This document shows positions 30,729-43,113 of a stretch of DNA of 64,000 nt, one piece after another. This stretch comes from Lunularia cruciata. Its lineage: Eukaryota > Streptophyta > Marchantiopsida > Lunulariales > Lunulariaceae. Numbering within the stretch: position 1 is the first letter of the stretch; each line of letters begins with the position of its first letter. Location of the stretch: the NCBI GenBank assembly GCA_948567375.1, contig OX419757.1:43276001-43340000 (forward strand). The letters are read 5' to 3'. The translations under genes and the position numbers were made by a program. The notes under the pieces were generated by a model. That model was not told where the DNA came from and did no database searches. It was given only the letters and a program-made list of their open reading frames with translations.

Positions 30729-30797
30729 TCCTTAGTAGCTCAATGGTAGAGTATGTTGTTAATCAATTGGTCATAGGTTCAAGTCCTACCTATGGAG
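30729..30797 (+). pseudogene. Plastid-type tRNA-Asn(GUU) relic
   Basis: The 69-bp sequence starts TCCTTAGTAGCTCAATGG and ends CCTACCTATGGAG. It aligns with the organellar (chloroplast-type) trnN-GUU over its whole length. The acceptor stem pairs at 6 of 7 positions, the T arm is ATAGG/TTCAAGT/CCTAC, and the anticodon loop keeps GTTAA. About three bases are missing between the D arm and the anticodon stem, and the anticodon stem is poorly paired, so it is probably non-functional. It is likely a nuclear copy of plastid DNA, or of a plastid-like mitochondrial trnN. The match is from recall of the family, not from a search. Confidence 0.65.
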
Positions 30798-33656
30798 ATG
30801 CTTGTTTTTACTTTAAAAACAAGATTCACTACATTATCATCACAAATACATAAAAAATGACATTTAGTGAATGAACCCTATGAACCAAATGTTGTGGCAT
30901 TCTCCAAGCACTCAATATCAATTCAATCATTTAGCAAAGCTCATAAAGGGCACAACACATAACATAAAGGGTAGAAAAGGTATGACAAAGTCATTGCATA
31001 CAAAGTAAATAGAAAATGAAGGAATATGTGTACATAGTTTCATTGGATATATATTATATAAGATCATTATATACAAAACAAATAGAAATAGAAATAGAAA
31101 GAATAGACAAACACATCTATAATAAAATAAAAAATAAAAAATAAAAATGTATATACATATGTACAAAGCAAGTATGAAACAAGGAAGGGTTTTCCTCCAA
31201 GCTTTATATAGCATAATCCTAACATAGTGCCCCTTGTTTACATTGATAATGTTTGAAATATCAGTAGGATGTGCATGCGCATACCCATCTACCTACTCAA
31301 GATCAATTGAAAATAAGTACTATCTATATGTACATTATCCTTGGTCAAATCTGTAGTATTGGGTGGGAGTTGCTCTACTCAAATGCACTCTAATGCATTG
31401 TCAATATGTTTGACAATAGATCTATGAATCCACACAAGACTATATCTCCACATGTGATCCCTCTCAGCATGTGTCATAGGAGGATCATGGAACCTTCTAG
31501 CTAATGAGTCATATGGATTGGCACTATAGGTAATGAGATGCATGGATGACCACTCCATGATCATCACATCTAAAGCTAAGTGGGTATCACTTTGGAATAC
31601 ATCTAGGGGTGTTCTCAAAATATTTACTAATGATGTGTCCAATGTACATACCATGGTGTATGTAGGAGTAAATCTAGGAGGATTTATAGCACCATGTGGA
31701 TGGTTCTTTCTATAAGGAAGCACAACACTATCAACTACAAGTATATCTCAAATGCATAACCCTGAGGCTATACATGCAACATAAGTTCTAACCATGTATC
31801 CATATACTCATTGCTATCACTCATCAAGGCTATGAGGTAGGCTCCAATGTGTACTCCTTCCAACAAGAACCTTGAAACCACATAGATCTAAGTAAGTGCT
31901 CTAACTCCAACCAAGTGCTATATCTCCAAATAATCACCTCAAAGTGCTCTAAGCAATAGTCCATGAACTCTCTACATCGGGGCCCTAGAACATATCTAAA
32001 TGTATTCCTGCCTAAATAGTGTGTCCATCTATACTAATCAACCAAAGAGCACCACTGGATGAAGAAGAGACTGCTCTCTCACATAAGGTCTACTAAACAC
32101 CCAACGTCCATCACTAAAATCTTCCTTTGTTGCTCAAGAGCAAAACAACACAAGGAATTAACTGATAAGAAAAGATGATGTTTTGTCTCAACATTGTAAG
32201 CCTTTTGATCTCAAACTCCAATGTCATGCTCCTCTCTTCCAACCACTCTATCTACTATTGAGTCAATGCATCCAAAAGTGATGGTCTCCATGCAATAATG
32301 TCTTCTATAAGTGTCGTCACTCTAGGTTCTTCCATAAGGGGGCCATGCATATGTCAATTGGTTTGGGTCTCATGGGCAATAAGGACAAGGGGGTCATCTG
32401 AGTCTAAGCCAATACAGCTATCTCCATACTCTCCACCTACTCATATCTCCTTTGTATCTTCTTTAACAACTTCCTAGTAATACACAACTCCCTTCGATAA
32501 AAGCACTCCTCTAACATATCATCTTATGTAAGAGCCCACCTCTCTACAAGGAGCTTATCTAATCAGCAAGTCTATCCATCTTGCTCTGCTTGCTTGCTAG
32601 AAATTGATCCTCACTCTTGGTTACACATTTATCTCTTGCAAGAATAGAAACCTCCCTCTCAACAATAGTAGCCTCACTCTTTGCTAAATCACCTCCAAAG
32701 GTACACCATGGTAGAGTGGATCCACTAGAGGTTGAGCATGGGGAGTGGATCCTCTAAAGGCTCTACACATGGCAATAGATCATCTAAACCATCTAGAGTG
32801 TACTCACGGGAGGTAGGATCTCTCTTTAGATGGACAAAGGAATGGCTACCAAGACCTGTACACAATGACATAAAGTATCCAATATGCAGCTTAAGGGACT
32901 AACCATCAATAAAAAAAAATAGACAAGTGAGAAATAAGAAAGTCCTCCAATAATATTTGTTTAAAGATGGTCAATAATTTGAGCAAGGAGAGTGCTAAAC
33001 TCACCATCCTTGTCCTCACTCCATAGGGGTGTCTTGAACCTTAAAATTCTCCATAGCCAATGCATAGACATAGCTCTATATCAAAGCTCTAGGAATCTTA
33101 TATGTGACTTTGCCTTCAATCAAAAGTCCACTCTCCATAAAAAGGTGTGTGAGAAACTAGCCCACAAAGTAGAGCTTGTGATGCCCACCATTTGGATGCA
33201 AGAGCTACTTATGGAGGAAGTTTAGCTATTGGTAGCATGAGCTCCACCTAATTTTAATCTTCCTCTACCCAAGCCATCTTGGTGGTCACATAAATAATGG
33301 TATTCATGTGTATTACCTTGGATCACCTATTGGGTATAACAAGTAAACAAAGCATCTGAAAGAAGGGATGACATGCTAGGTAAATGCATTGTTTGGCAAG
33401 GTAAATCTTAGCCATGAGTCTTTGATAGATAACCACTCTTGTATTAGATCATGAGGAACATATCTTCTCTTGTGTATTCTTCCCTCATCCAATTCAACTA
33501 CCTCTAGAATGTCCTCTAGATTCAATGTATAAGGTCTCCCAGGTTTCATGCAAGTGTGTAAATCCTTGTCCCATGATCTTGCAAAATTTTTGCACAAGTC
33601 TACTTGAAACATATACATATTAAATGTCTTGGCCAGAAAATGTTTTAGCAAAAGTC
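30798..33656 (+). other. Unassigned DNA with short anonymous ORFs
   Basis: No domain is recognised. The longest frames are 31379-31723 (114 codons, minus) and 33376-33726 (116 codons, minus; includes LNLEDILEVVELDEGRIHKRRY). Neither has conserved motifs I can name. Composition and the density of stops suggest old, eroded repeats. A simple AAATA-rich stretch lies at 31120-31150. Confidence 0.4.
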
Positions 33657-34150
33657 TTTGCAAGCAGATAGAAAATAGGGGGATCACTTGCAATGAGGAT
33701 AGAAAATAGATTGGTCTGCTTGCCACAAAGATAATAGATGGTTGGATCCACTTGCAAGAGAATAGGCTTGCTTGGGTGTTAGGTTGGATCTACTTGAATG
33801 ATGGTGGGTCTTCTTAAAGGAAGCAAGCAAATGGTTAGGTTTGCTTGCACGAGAATGGGCTTGCTTGGGATGTTGAGTTGGGTTCATTTGAACAATGGTG
33901 ATTCCACTTAGAGGAAGGAAGGTGTTGGTTTGGGTCTACTTGCACAAGAATGATGGTTGGGTCCACTTGCTCAAAGATAATTAGGTCCTCTCAAGTGGTT
34001 GATTGGGTCAGCTTGGGTAAAGCCAAGGACTGATTGAAGTAAGATAGGTCTGCACGTAAGAAGGGCTTGCTTACTTGGGCATGGGTTTGCTTGGGTTAGA
34101 CAAGGTTTGTTGCATAATGGATTTGCTTGGAAGATTGGGTCTGCTTGCAC
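33657..34150 (+). repeat. Degenerate minisatellite, about 94-bp unit
   Basis: Units recur around the landmark CTTGCAAGAGAATAGGCTTG at about 33657, 33751, 33844 and 33939, spaced 93-95 bp, with a more diverged unit about 111 bp further on. Within units, GGTTGGATCCACTTG and GCTTGCTTGGG recur as shorter sub-motifs. It abuts the decayed C5 element. Confidence 0.6.
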
Positions 34151-35493
34151 CTCCTAAACCCTTTAGTGGCATGATTCTTCCTTTGGGTCTACTTTTATTT
34201 ATTGGCCTTGGGATATCCATTGACACTATCTTCTCCTTCCCACTCTTGATGTAGTGGTCATCTCCTTCACGAACTCATTAGATTTAGTTTTGCTCATCTC
34301 TATCCATGTCTCTTCATAAATCAGGGTGATAGTGGGACACCATCCTTCCCCTGTCCTCCAAGCTCAGAAGGTTTAATCTGAAGTAGAAATGGGCTGCAAA
34401 GGGTAAAAAGTAATAGGGTATCTATCATGTTCATTCTCTAACTAGTAATCATCTAACCTACTCATTCTATAAGCACTTTGCCCAATTTATCACCTCTCTT
34501 GCAGACATCTAGTGAAAGAACATTGCCTATTGCATTGGTACATAGGTGGTTTTCTCTAGCTTAAACATGGCCATAATCATGCTGACTATCCCTCTTCATA
34601 TTGGGTCTTTATAGCTATCCACCTTGTACCCGTTCTTGGTGTGAGGTCTATTGAAAGAATTCTTCACCTTGGCAGTTTCTTCTAGAGTATCACACTTCCA
34701 ATAGAAGATGACTCCTTCTACTTCCTCTACTTCTCTCCCCAAGACTAATCTCCAATCTGACTTGGTCCTGTGAGCCGGATTTCCTCTCTTCCCTTTTGTC
34801 TTGGGACCATCTTTGCAATTGCTAGCAACAATTTCTACCCTAAAAAGCTCAAATTCCAATTCCATGCTAGAAAGGTGATGCAAATTTTGCTTAGGACTTT
34901 GATCCTTGCCATTATATTTGAGCAAAAAATTGCAAGACCCCTCACCACATTCTACTTACTTCCCTTTGGTGGCATCGTGTGCTTCCTCACTCTTGGTCTC
35001 TAAAAGATCAAACCTTCTCTGAAACCCAAGATTCTAACTCCTTTGGGACAATTATTTTGAGGCATGAGATATCTTTGTGACATTTTAGAACTCCCTTAAC
35101 AAAGTCTCAATCTTATAGTGTTTTGCTAATTGGTCATTCTTCAGTTGATCTTCAATTGACATGTCAATTTTGCGTGTCTATTCTCTATCACCCTCAATGT
35201 CATCTTGATTCCAAGGTAGTTGCTTTCTTTACATGTGCTTTCTTGATTGGCAACATCCAAGGGAAAGTTGTTAAAGGTCCTTTGGATTGGGTTGCACATC
35301 CCAACACAAAGTCCTCTTACTTTGGATCCATACTTCTATAAGTCCGACTCAAGTCCTTTTCACTTTGACCCAAGGTCAACTTTGGGTCTACGCAAAACAC
35401 ACAATTCTTCTTGTTTCTTCACCATTTAGCCTTCCTTTAGCTTTAACAATATAGTTCTTCTTTAAAACTTGATAAAAAAAAATGTGGGTACCA
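34151..35493 (-). mobile_element. Family C element C5, decayed fragment
   Basis: Its right end TGTGGGTACCAC at about 35482-35493 matches the end of C3. A minus-strand reading frame at 34596-34925 matches the C ORF: KSDWRLVLGREVEE corresponds to ESDWRLVLGKEAGS of C2, and NGYKVDSYKDP to NGYKVESYKDH. The left limit is uncertain because similarity fades into the minisatellite. The sequence to the right is family A gag (A5), so C5 is probably inserted in A5. Confidence 0.65.
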
Positions 35494-36453
35494 CTGTTTG
35501 ATATAGGAGCAATTTTTTTTGAGAGTGCACTTGGGGTGTCCACACCATTGTTGTGGGACATGGACAAGATTTATAGGTCTCCAAAGGCTCCATGCACTAC
35601 TCTTGTATAATGGACTTCATCCAAGAGTTTGATGGTTGGTGTGATTTGCAACAAATGCAAAATTTGTTCATGCCCTTCATGGCATGGAAAGGGTTGTTTC
35701 AAAACTTAGAGGGTCCACTAATGGATGACTATCATGAGATCAAGAGAGCTCATTTGGAGGAGATTGAGCTATTGAGATACTATTGGTCTTTGCACTACAT
35801 CTCTATCACTTTAAGCTTAGTTGCTAGGGGTAGATCAACAAGTTCTAGCCCTAGTATCATTGGTGTGGCTAGTGAAGGTGCACTAGTTGGAGATAGTGCT
35901 ACTATGAGTAGGGCTACCACTATAAAGGTGGTGTAGTACCAAGGTTTAACCTCATGGTGGAGTCTTTCTAGGGTTTGATGTAGAACTACTAAGAAGTGCA
36001 TACTAACAAGGTGAAGAGCTTGCAAGAGTTCCAATAAAAGGCTAGAAAGAGCCTACATGAGGCACATACTTGATTGAGATGGTTGATCAATTTCACTTAG
36101 GAAGTTACTAAGGTCCATGCAGTCCAATTTTGGTATGGGATCATGGACAAATAGTTGTAACATACAATACGTGATGATATCTTATTATAGGCTACCTCAC
36201 CTTCTTTGGTGGTAATCTTTAGTTTGGTTGAGGGTATTGAGCTCAACATGGTCTAGCTTCCAAGTGTAGAGTGGATAGCTTAGATTTTATGGAGCAAATG
36301 GAGTGCCTAGTGCAGCTAGATCTTTACCTTCATTTTTGGGTCAACAACATCTAGTAAGTGGTGGTGTTGCTTGTTGGACTTATGGTGGGCCTCACCACAA
36401 GAGAGAGTGCAGTCAAGGTAGTGGACATGATAGTTGATACATCATAATCAGCA
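35494..36453 (+). pseudogene. Family A gag fragment A5
   Basis: Plus-strand relic of A Gag: FDIGAIFFESALGVSTPLLWDMDKIYRSPKG-like start, then FIQEFDGWCDLQQMQNL, FMAWKGLFQNLEG and the capsid region. A TAG at 36098-36100 is at the same codon as the A1 TAG (SFT-stop). It ends in the first zinc knuckle (GPHHKRECSQ), where A3 begins. Several other stops are present. Confidence 0.75.
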
Positions 36454-36458
36454 GGTCA

Positions 36459-36461
<3 letters not shown>

Positions 36462-36520
<59 letters not shown>
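36462..36520 (+). repeat. (AT)n microsatellite inside A3 X2
   Basis: About 59 bp of alternating AT. It replaces the short CGTATATAC of the X block in A1, so it probably grew in place from that seed. Confidence 0.9.
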
Positions 36521-36523
<3 letters not shown>

Positions 36524-36964
36524 CTACACAATATGTATCACTATAAAAAACTGTGGTGCCCACATTTTTTGTTTTTTTTCAAAATAAAGAAGAAGAAGTG
36601 TATAGAGAAGTCAGATTGCGCCTGTATGGCCAAAGAAGGCAAAGAAAAGAGTCTTTGGAATGAAACCCAAAGTAAAGTGACTTTGGGTCATAAGGCAAAG
36701 TACTCAGAAATGCCCTGTCAGCATACAACCCAAAGTAAATTGTCTTCATATCGGGGGGAGCTCAACTCGAGGCAAAGATAGTCTAACAACCTTTTGTCGG
36801 GGCGAGAAATTCAAGAAGGGACCGTTCAAAACCGGCGGCCTATACGCGCAAAGGTTGATTGACAGTGACAGGTGCATGCAGGAGGTGTGATTTCTCAGTA
36901 GAAACTCAAAGTGAAGAAAGACAAAGAAGCGCAACTCTATAAAAATTGAACTCGCAACGATGAA

Positions 36965-39543
36965 ATGTCAAGTAATTTTCCTTCGCCGTTGAGAAGTCGT
37001 CTTGCAGGTGATCATGGGAAGGGAAATAGAGTTGGAATCGTGTTAGTGCGTAAGGGAGAAGTTGCAAGAGTGAAATTGAGAGACAGTGAGAAGGTAGAAG
37101 AGATGGGAGGAAGAAAGAAGAACTCTGAATTCATAGTGAGAAATCATGCGATTTGGAGGTTAGATGTAATCGCTAGGATTGAAGTCTTGAGCCGACTTCA
37201 GATCACTTTTCTGGCATGGAATTGGAATGTGAGCTTTCCAGGTTTCATGACAGAAATCATCGAGAGCACGTGTCTTGATGGACCCGAGGAAGAAGGGAAG
37301 AGAGGAAATATGGCTCGCTAGATAGAGTCAGATTGGAGACTCGTACTCGGGAAGGAAGCAGGCTCGGAGCAAGGAGCCACATCCTTGGGGAAGGGAGAGA
37401 TGGCTCAAGAAACCCAGGAAGTGAGAGATGCATTCTCATCAAAGCGGACAAAGAATGGGTACAAAGTTGAGAGCTACAAAGACCATGTGAAGAGAGGAAT
37501 TGTGAGTGCACTGATGGCCATCCTGAAGCCGGAGAGAACCACTTATGTGATGAAACACCAAGTGGTGTTCTTTCACAAGCTATTTGCAAGAGAACCAATC
37601 AATTGGGCGAGGTGTTTCCATGGGAGAACAAGGCAGATGGTGTGGAATTTGCGGGATAAATCACCTCCACACTACATTGTGCCATTTGCAGCGTATTTCT
37701 ACCTCGGGTTGAATTTGCCGAACTTGGCAGAGTGAACTCGGATGGTGTTGCACTTCCATCCTGATTTGCGAAAGGAGGTCGACGTCAAGGAGCAGCAATA
37801 CATCTTGCAAATCAGGAGCACCGACGACTACTACACAAAGACAGAGAAGAACGTGGAGGTTGCAGTGAGTACCCCAAATACAAAGAAGAGAAGTTGGCAA
37901 GGTGAAGCCAAAGACATGAAGAAACCTCAAAAGACATGGAGAAGCAACCCGAGGTGAGGTATGGTGGTGATCAAGTCGGAGGATGAAGACTCGAAAGGTG
38001 ATGCCGAGCTTAAGACTGAAGACTCGGCACACGAGGAGGAGCCTAAACTAACGCTGCAGAGTGGAGATACTAGTAGCAATAGCGAAGGAGGAGAAATGAC
38101 ATCGACACCGGCGGCTGCAGAAGAAGAATATGAAGAAGAAGAAGTGCAGGCAGAAATTGAAGCCGAAGACAATACACAATTGGAAGACAAAGTAACTGTG
38201 CCCGAAGAGAAGAAGATCACAGTATAGAGAGGAGTTCACTCGAGACGTAAGGCAAAATGTGAAGCGGGTCTGAGTAAGGCAAAAGAAGACATGAGTGAAA
38301 GCTCGGGAAGTGAGGCATCGATTCCGATATGACGATTGCAGAGACGAAGCGAGTATTGGGCGAACAAGAAGGGAGAAGGGAGATTACTCCGCAGGTTGAA
38401 GTAGTTGCCAATGATGGAGTGGAGTACCTACGGGATATTGTGTGCCCATTGCTGGTGAAGTTGGAGCACAAGAAGAAGGAAATGCAGTCAACATGTCCGG
38501 AGGTGAAGACTGTTTTGTAGGTATTATCGAGATATGAAGAAGAGAACTTGGAGTTGAAGAAGAGTCTAACCCGAGGTCAGGAGGAAAGAGAAGTGCTGCG
38601 AGTGGAGGCAATAGTGAGAAGTCAGGTGATTGAAGACCTGAAGAGAGAAGTAAATTATCGAGAGGATCTTGTGAAGAAGAGTGACATAGAAAGGGAGAAA
38701 CAAGTAGCTAAGTATGAGATCTTGGAGCAGCAGTTTGCTGATTCAAGAGTAGAGGTAATCCATGCTATGACGAGAGTAGCTACAAAGGATCAGGAGCTCA
38801 ATAGGGTGATGGACAGTGTTGAGGAGAAGAAGCAACTTTGGCAACGAGAGTTGGCGGCACAATATAGAGAAGAAGACAAATTACAAGAATTACTTCGTAA
38901 TCAAGAGGAGAGAGTTGTCCAGAAGGAGAAGGAGAAGGAGTTGTTGAAAGCCGAGTTCGAGGCGGAGTTGGCAATGTACCAAGAGGATTGGCTTGCAGAT
39001 CGGGAAAGTCAAAGAAAGATGAGATTGGAGCCATTGAAGGAGATAGTCCTCCGGATGAATGCAATGTTAAGTATAGAGGCCAACATTCGGATTGAAGAGA
39101 CGAGGCTGCCCGAGTTGAAGTTGTTGGTGTAGGAGATGAGGCAAAGACAAGCAAAGGATACAGATATGAATGCCTTGTTAATTAGTCTCAGAACTCATGT
39201 AGACAGAAAGATTTTAGAGGTAGAGGATAACATTTCAATTAGATTAGACTTAGTGAAAATAGAGATAGAAAAGCTTCAGAAAGATGTTAGAGCAAAATCC
39301 AAAGTAGATAACATAGGAATACAAATGTCTTTGGAGTTACCATTGGAGACATTTGAGAAGAGTGGGTCAAGAGATGAAGAGTTAGATAAATTACCCACTA
39401 GTGCAATTTCAGATCAGGAAAGAGAATTATTGGATCTGGTAGAAGAAGAAGATACAAGAACCGAGGAAAAAGTAGTAGGAAGTAAAATTACTTTGGGTTT
39501 GGGTTTGAAAGCCGAGGACAAAGTAGACATTGGATCGGAGTAG
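36965..39543 (+). pseudogene. ORF inside C2 (coiled-coil protein of unknown function, broken)
   Basis: About 850 codons over two frames with several stops. The N-terminal part is probably globular (SEFIVRNHAIWRLDVIARIEVL, FLAWNWNVSFPGFM, HQVVFFHKLFAREPINWARC, PPHYIVPFAAYFYLGLNL). A very acidic linker follows (37960-38225, glutamate-rich). A long coiled coil covers about 38400-39500 (KLEHKKKEMQ, YEEENLELKKS, EILEQQFADSRVEVIHAM). No enzyme motif is recognised. Homologous frames are in C3 and C5, so it is a family gene and not chance coding. Most stops are TAG or TGA at places where CAG, CGA or TGG would restore sense. Confidence 0.6.
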
Positions 39544-39659
39544 TAATAGTTTTGAGATTTGAAGAGGCAAATATGAAGAGGTGCATTGTCATTTTGGATT
39601 TGCAGGTTAGAAAAGTTGTTGTAGAACGGTATAGTTGTTAGACTTGTCAATTGCTTCAC

Positions 39660-39666
39660 TATTTAA
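39660..39666 (+). promoter_or_regulatory. Putative TATA box of C2
   Basis: TATTTAA in CACTATTTAAGGGTGGC. The reverse complement is conserved in C1 (19380-19386) and C3 (45613-45619). It lies after the ORF and about 670 bp before the element end, as expected if the ORF is in U3 and R/U5 follow. Confidence 0.6.
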
Positions 39667-40342
39667 GGGTGGCATTTGTAGAGAAATGTTGTTCAGCGCT
39701 CATAATTTCTGAGAATAGATAAAGCAAAGTGCTGTGAAATAGCACTCGTTGCTTGAGCTTGATTCCGAGTATCAACTTTGTGATTGTGTTTGTGAGTGTT
39801 TGAAGAAATTTGAAGTGCAAGTTAGTGTGCTTGTTGGATGTTGGATTCCACAGCCTTGATCTTCATTCTGTGTGTTTGATCCTGAGTGAAGTGCAATCAA
39901 AGCAATGCCTTGATAGATTTGAGAGGAATTGTAGTGTTGGTAGTATTCTGCATTTGTGAGTGCAGTGCAAGGTTGATGTGAAGCAATTTCGATCAAGGAA
40001 GTTGTGCCTTCAGTGGAAGGGTGGAACACAATTCTGAGGCAAAGTTGTTTTGCAGTGAAGTGCCATTTTTGGGAGAGCTTGAATCATCACAATCAAGATT
40101 GTTTGGAAAGATTTGATGGAGTTGTGATTATGGAGTGTTAATTTGTGACAAGACTGCGGATCAGTGCTTGTTACTCTCTTTTGGGTGTGGTTTCTACCCG
40201 AGAGACTAAAGAAGAACTCAAGAAGAACTACATTGTTACTATTTGCTTTGTATTTGACCAATTCTAACTCGTATCTCTGCGGGAACAAACTTTACTTACC
40301 CGATTACCGCAAAAGTGATATTTGCCGGGTTGTCACAAAAAC

Positions 40343-40959
40343 ATACACTATAGAAGCACAACTCACACATAAGTCATACATAAACTCTAAAGTGCCACAA
40401 TAATCAGTTTATTCACATAACTCAACTCACACTCAATCAGATCAATACTTGATCTATCACTCAATAATCTGCCAATAATTGTACATTGATTATAGTCAAG
40501 CCACACCCACTCTAGCTAAGAGAATCTAGATGATACTCACTGACCTTGTCCACCATAGCCAAGAACTCAAAAGCTAAACATCAGAGAAGTGAGCTCTATG
40601 GAGTTGCACTTTGAAAGTATACCCCTTGGACTCAAGCTAGGTCTCAAACCCTAATGGTCTTGCTGATGGCACACCTAACGGTGTGAACGGTGCAAAGTGA
40701 CAGTGGACCCCACCATGAGGTCAGTACTCCTAACACAAATCTGACTGTCAAAAAGTAGTCTATGAGTAATTGCTAAAATACCTCTAACCATTATCATTGC
40801 AACTCTAGTGTCTAAGCAATCTAGATGCAATACTACAAATGGCGTGGCAGTTGTTGTGCATATATACAATACTATACAACATACATCAATGTCCACGGAA
40901 TACACTATAGAAGCACAACTCACACATAAGTCATACGTAAACTCTAAAGTGCTACAATT
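40343..40959 (-). repeat. A3 terminal repeats: rest of X2, Y2, X1
   Basis: After C2 the X2 block resumes (ATACACTATAGAAGCAC) and ends GTGCCACA at 40399. Y2 runs from 40401 to GGCGTGGCA at 40849. Two bases later X1 begins TGTTGTGCATATATAC and ends near 40957 beside CCCCCTAG. This is the X-Y-X order of A1, in an independent and older copy. Confidence 0.85.
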
Positions 40960-41193
40960 GCCCCCTAGTTGGCGGTTAGGTCTCTCTAACTCCATAGCCA
41001 TCTATCCAAGTATATGGTATAACCTATGATGGGCAAAGATCAGGAGACCGGGTGCTGTCAAGCTCCATCATTAGTCACTTGTCTACAATCTATACCATAT
41101 AAAAGATGAACTAGCTATAGGTCAAGTACATCTAGGACATAACCACTATCCTTGAGGAATCATCATGAAGAGAAAAGTCATACATGCCATATG

Positions 41194-43113
41194 CTATCCT
41201 CTCAAATAGCTATCACACACTAACATAGTAGCAGCTCTACCAAAAGAGCCACATAACATACACTTCAAGCTTGCTTGTACAAGTGCCAAGCTTGGGTCCA
41301 TAGTAACATCAATGTTTGGGAGGTGGCATGGCGCACAATTGCGCACATGATCCTTCCAAACAACACCATTACGTCCTTCCAACACAAGGACTCTAGATGG
41401 CAAAACCTCATGCACTCCCAAGACAATATGGCCTATTGAAACATCAAGTGTTGTCGATGCTGTCGGTTGTAAATATACAGTCACATGGATGGGATTGAGG
41501 GATCGAGGGTCTATAACGTCCTCCTCAAATAGTAGCATAACGTAAGCTATCCTCATATTGAGCAATCGCCAAGTTCTCAAAGGCCATCAACATCACTCTC
41601 CAAAAGATCTTTGCCCGTTGAGAACATGCGCTCACCTATGCATCTTTTTCACCCAAGTCCAAGACTTCAGTAGCATCTCAACAAATAGGTGTAGGTAAAT
41701 TTAGATCTTGTCCATAAAGTAGGAAGTAAGGAGAGAAGGATGCTAAGGAGGCTTGCCGGCTGAACCAATGGCCCATGGCCAACCAAGAGATCCCAATCCC
41801 CCAAGTGGCTTCTTTGCAAACCATATTTTTGCAATCCTTTCTTCACCATCTGAACCACTCTCTCTACTAAGCCATCTGCCTCAAGGTGATTTTGAGAGGT
41901 AGTATGATGATCAATCAAAGTTTTGTCATACAAGACCTAAAACTCTCCTAAGAACTCTGTACCCTGATCAATCAAAACCTTAGTTGGTGCACCAAAATGA
42001 CTAAGAACCTGATCTTGGAATGAATAAGCCATCCCTTCACTAGAATTGTTAGGAAGTGCTACCAACTCAATCTACTTGGAGAACTACTCCACCATCACCA
42101 AAATATACTGATGATATCTCACAGTCAATGGTAATGGTCAAGTGAAGTCCAAACTCCAAAAGTAACCCAATCTTATGATAAGTAATGGGTGTAATTGTGG
42201 CGTAGGAGTATTGAATGATGCTCTAACTTGATCACAAACCACACATCTGGCAAAAAAATATTTTACCTTAGTCTACATACTATGCCACCAATTGTGACTT
42301 TGGAGTAAGATATATGTACACTTTACTCCAAAATGTCCTAGCTCCTCGTGAGCATGAGAAAAACTATAGTCTCTAAGATAGAAGTGATACTACTCGCACT
42401 CTACCATCCTCCCATACCCAAAGAAGGTGTCTACTCTCAAATTTGAACCACTTATTTTGCTGAAGGACATGGTCTCTCTCCTTGGCCCCAATTGTGCCAC
42501 CCACAACATCAATACAAAGATAGTCCATCATTAAGATATCATCATGAATGTCCCGTTGAACTATACCAATATCTTTACTCTTTGGATTTGTGACCTCAAT
42601 AACTCCTCTTGTATGCGTTGAGAGAGATACCACCAAAGCCTCATAAACTATATTAACAAAGGTAGATGCATGCCAACTTGGTACCATCTCCTCATCTATC
42701 TCACCATGCCAAAGTGCTCCACCCTGATCCTATTGGCTAGAGCATAGGTTTCCACTCAACCCATCTGCATCACTGTTCACCACTCCAGGTCTGTAAATAA
42801 TTGTGTAAATCATACTCTTGTGAAATCAAAGCCCATTGTGCAAGCTTCCCTAAAAGCTTGTCAAAATCTATCAACCACTTCAGTGGATGATGATTAGTGA
42901 TGAGGTAAAGGGGTTACCAAATAGGTAACATCGGAAATGTACTACTGCCCAAACTGCTGCCAAGTACTCTCCCTCATATGAACTATACTTTGCCTCTGCT
43001 GAATTGTTGGAGCAACTAGCATAGGCCACCACAAAATCCTTCCCCTCATCATCATGCTAGGTGAGCACTGCTCTAGGTCCCAACATACTCCAATCAATGT
43101 GAACTTGAAATGG
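41194..43113 (-). pseudogene. A3 RNase H, integrase and PHD remnant
   Basis: Homologous to A1 9747-11750. The PHD finger is partly readable (CMLCGSFGRAATMLVCDS, then decayed). The DNA-binding C-terminal region is readable (TTLDVSIGHIVLGVHEVLPS), and integrase fragments occur around 41667-41933. Multiple frameshifts and stops disrupt RNase H. It shows that the PHD finger was present in the family before A3 inserted. Confidence 0.78.

Larger units (their letters stand above)
36552..40337 (+). mobile_element. Family C element C2, full length
   Basis: 3,786 bp from TGTGGTGCCCACA to GGGTTGTCACA, flanked by a perfect 5-bp duplication AAAAC (36547-36551 and 40338-40342) within the X2 block of A3. 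I see no repeat of one end at the other. It contains one long broken ORF (36965-39543), then a TATA box (39660-39666), an AGATAAAG polyadenylation-like signal near 39716, and about 600 bp of downstream sequence. TG...CA ends, the 5-bp duplication and promoter placement fit a solo LTR of a giant-LTR retrotransposon. A deleted non-autonomous element cannot be excluded. Confidence 0.85.

Noticed and set aside
31379-31723. Host gene candidate of 114 codons
   Set aside because: No recognisable domain, no supporting neighbouring exons, and decayed repeat-like surroundings.
36462-36520. AT tract as a replication origin or matrix attachment site
   Set aside because: It is a simple microsatellite grown inside the X block of A3; nothing else supports a regulatory role.
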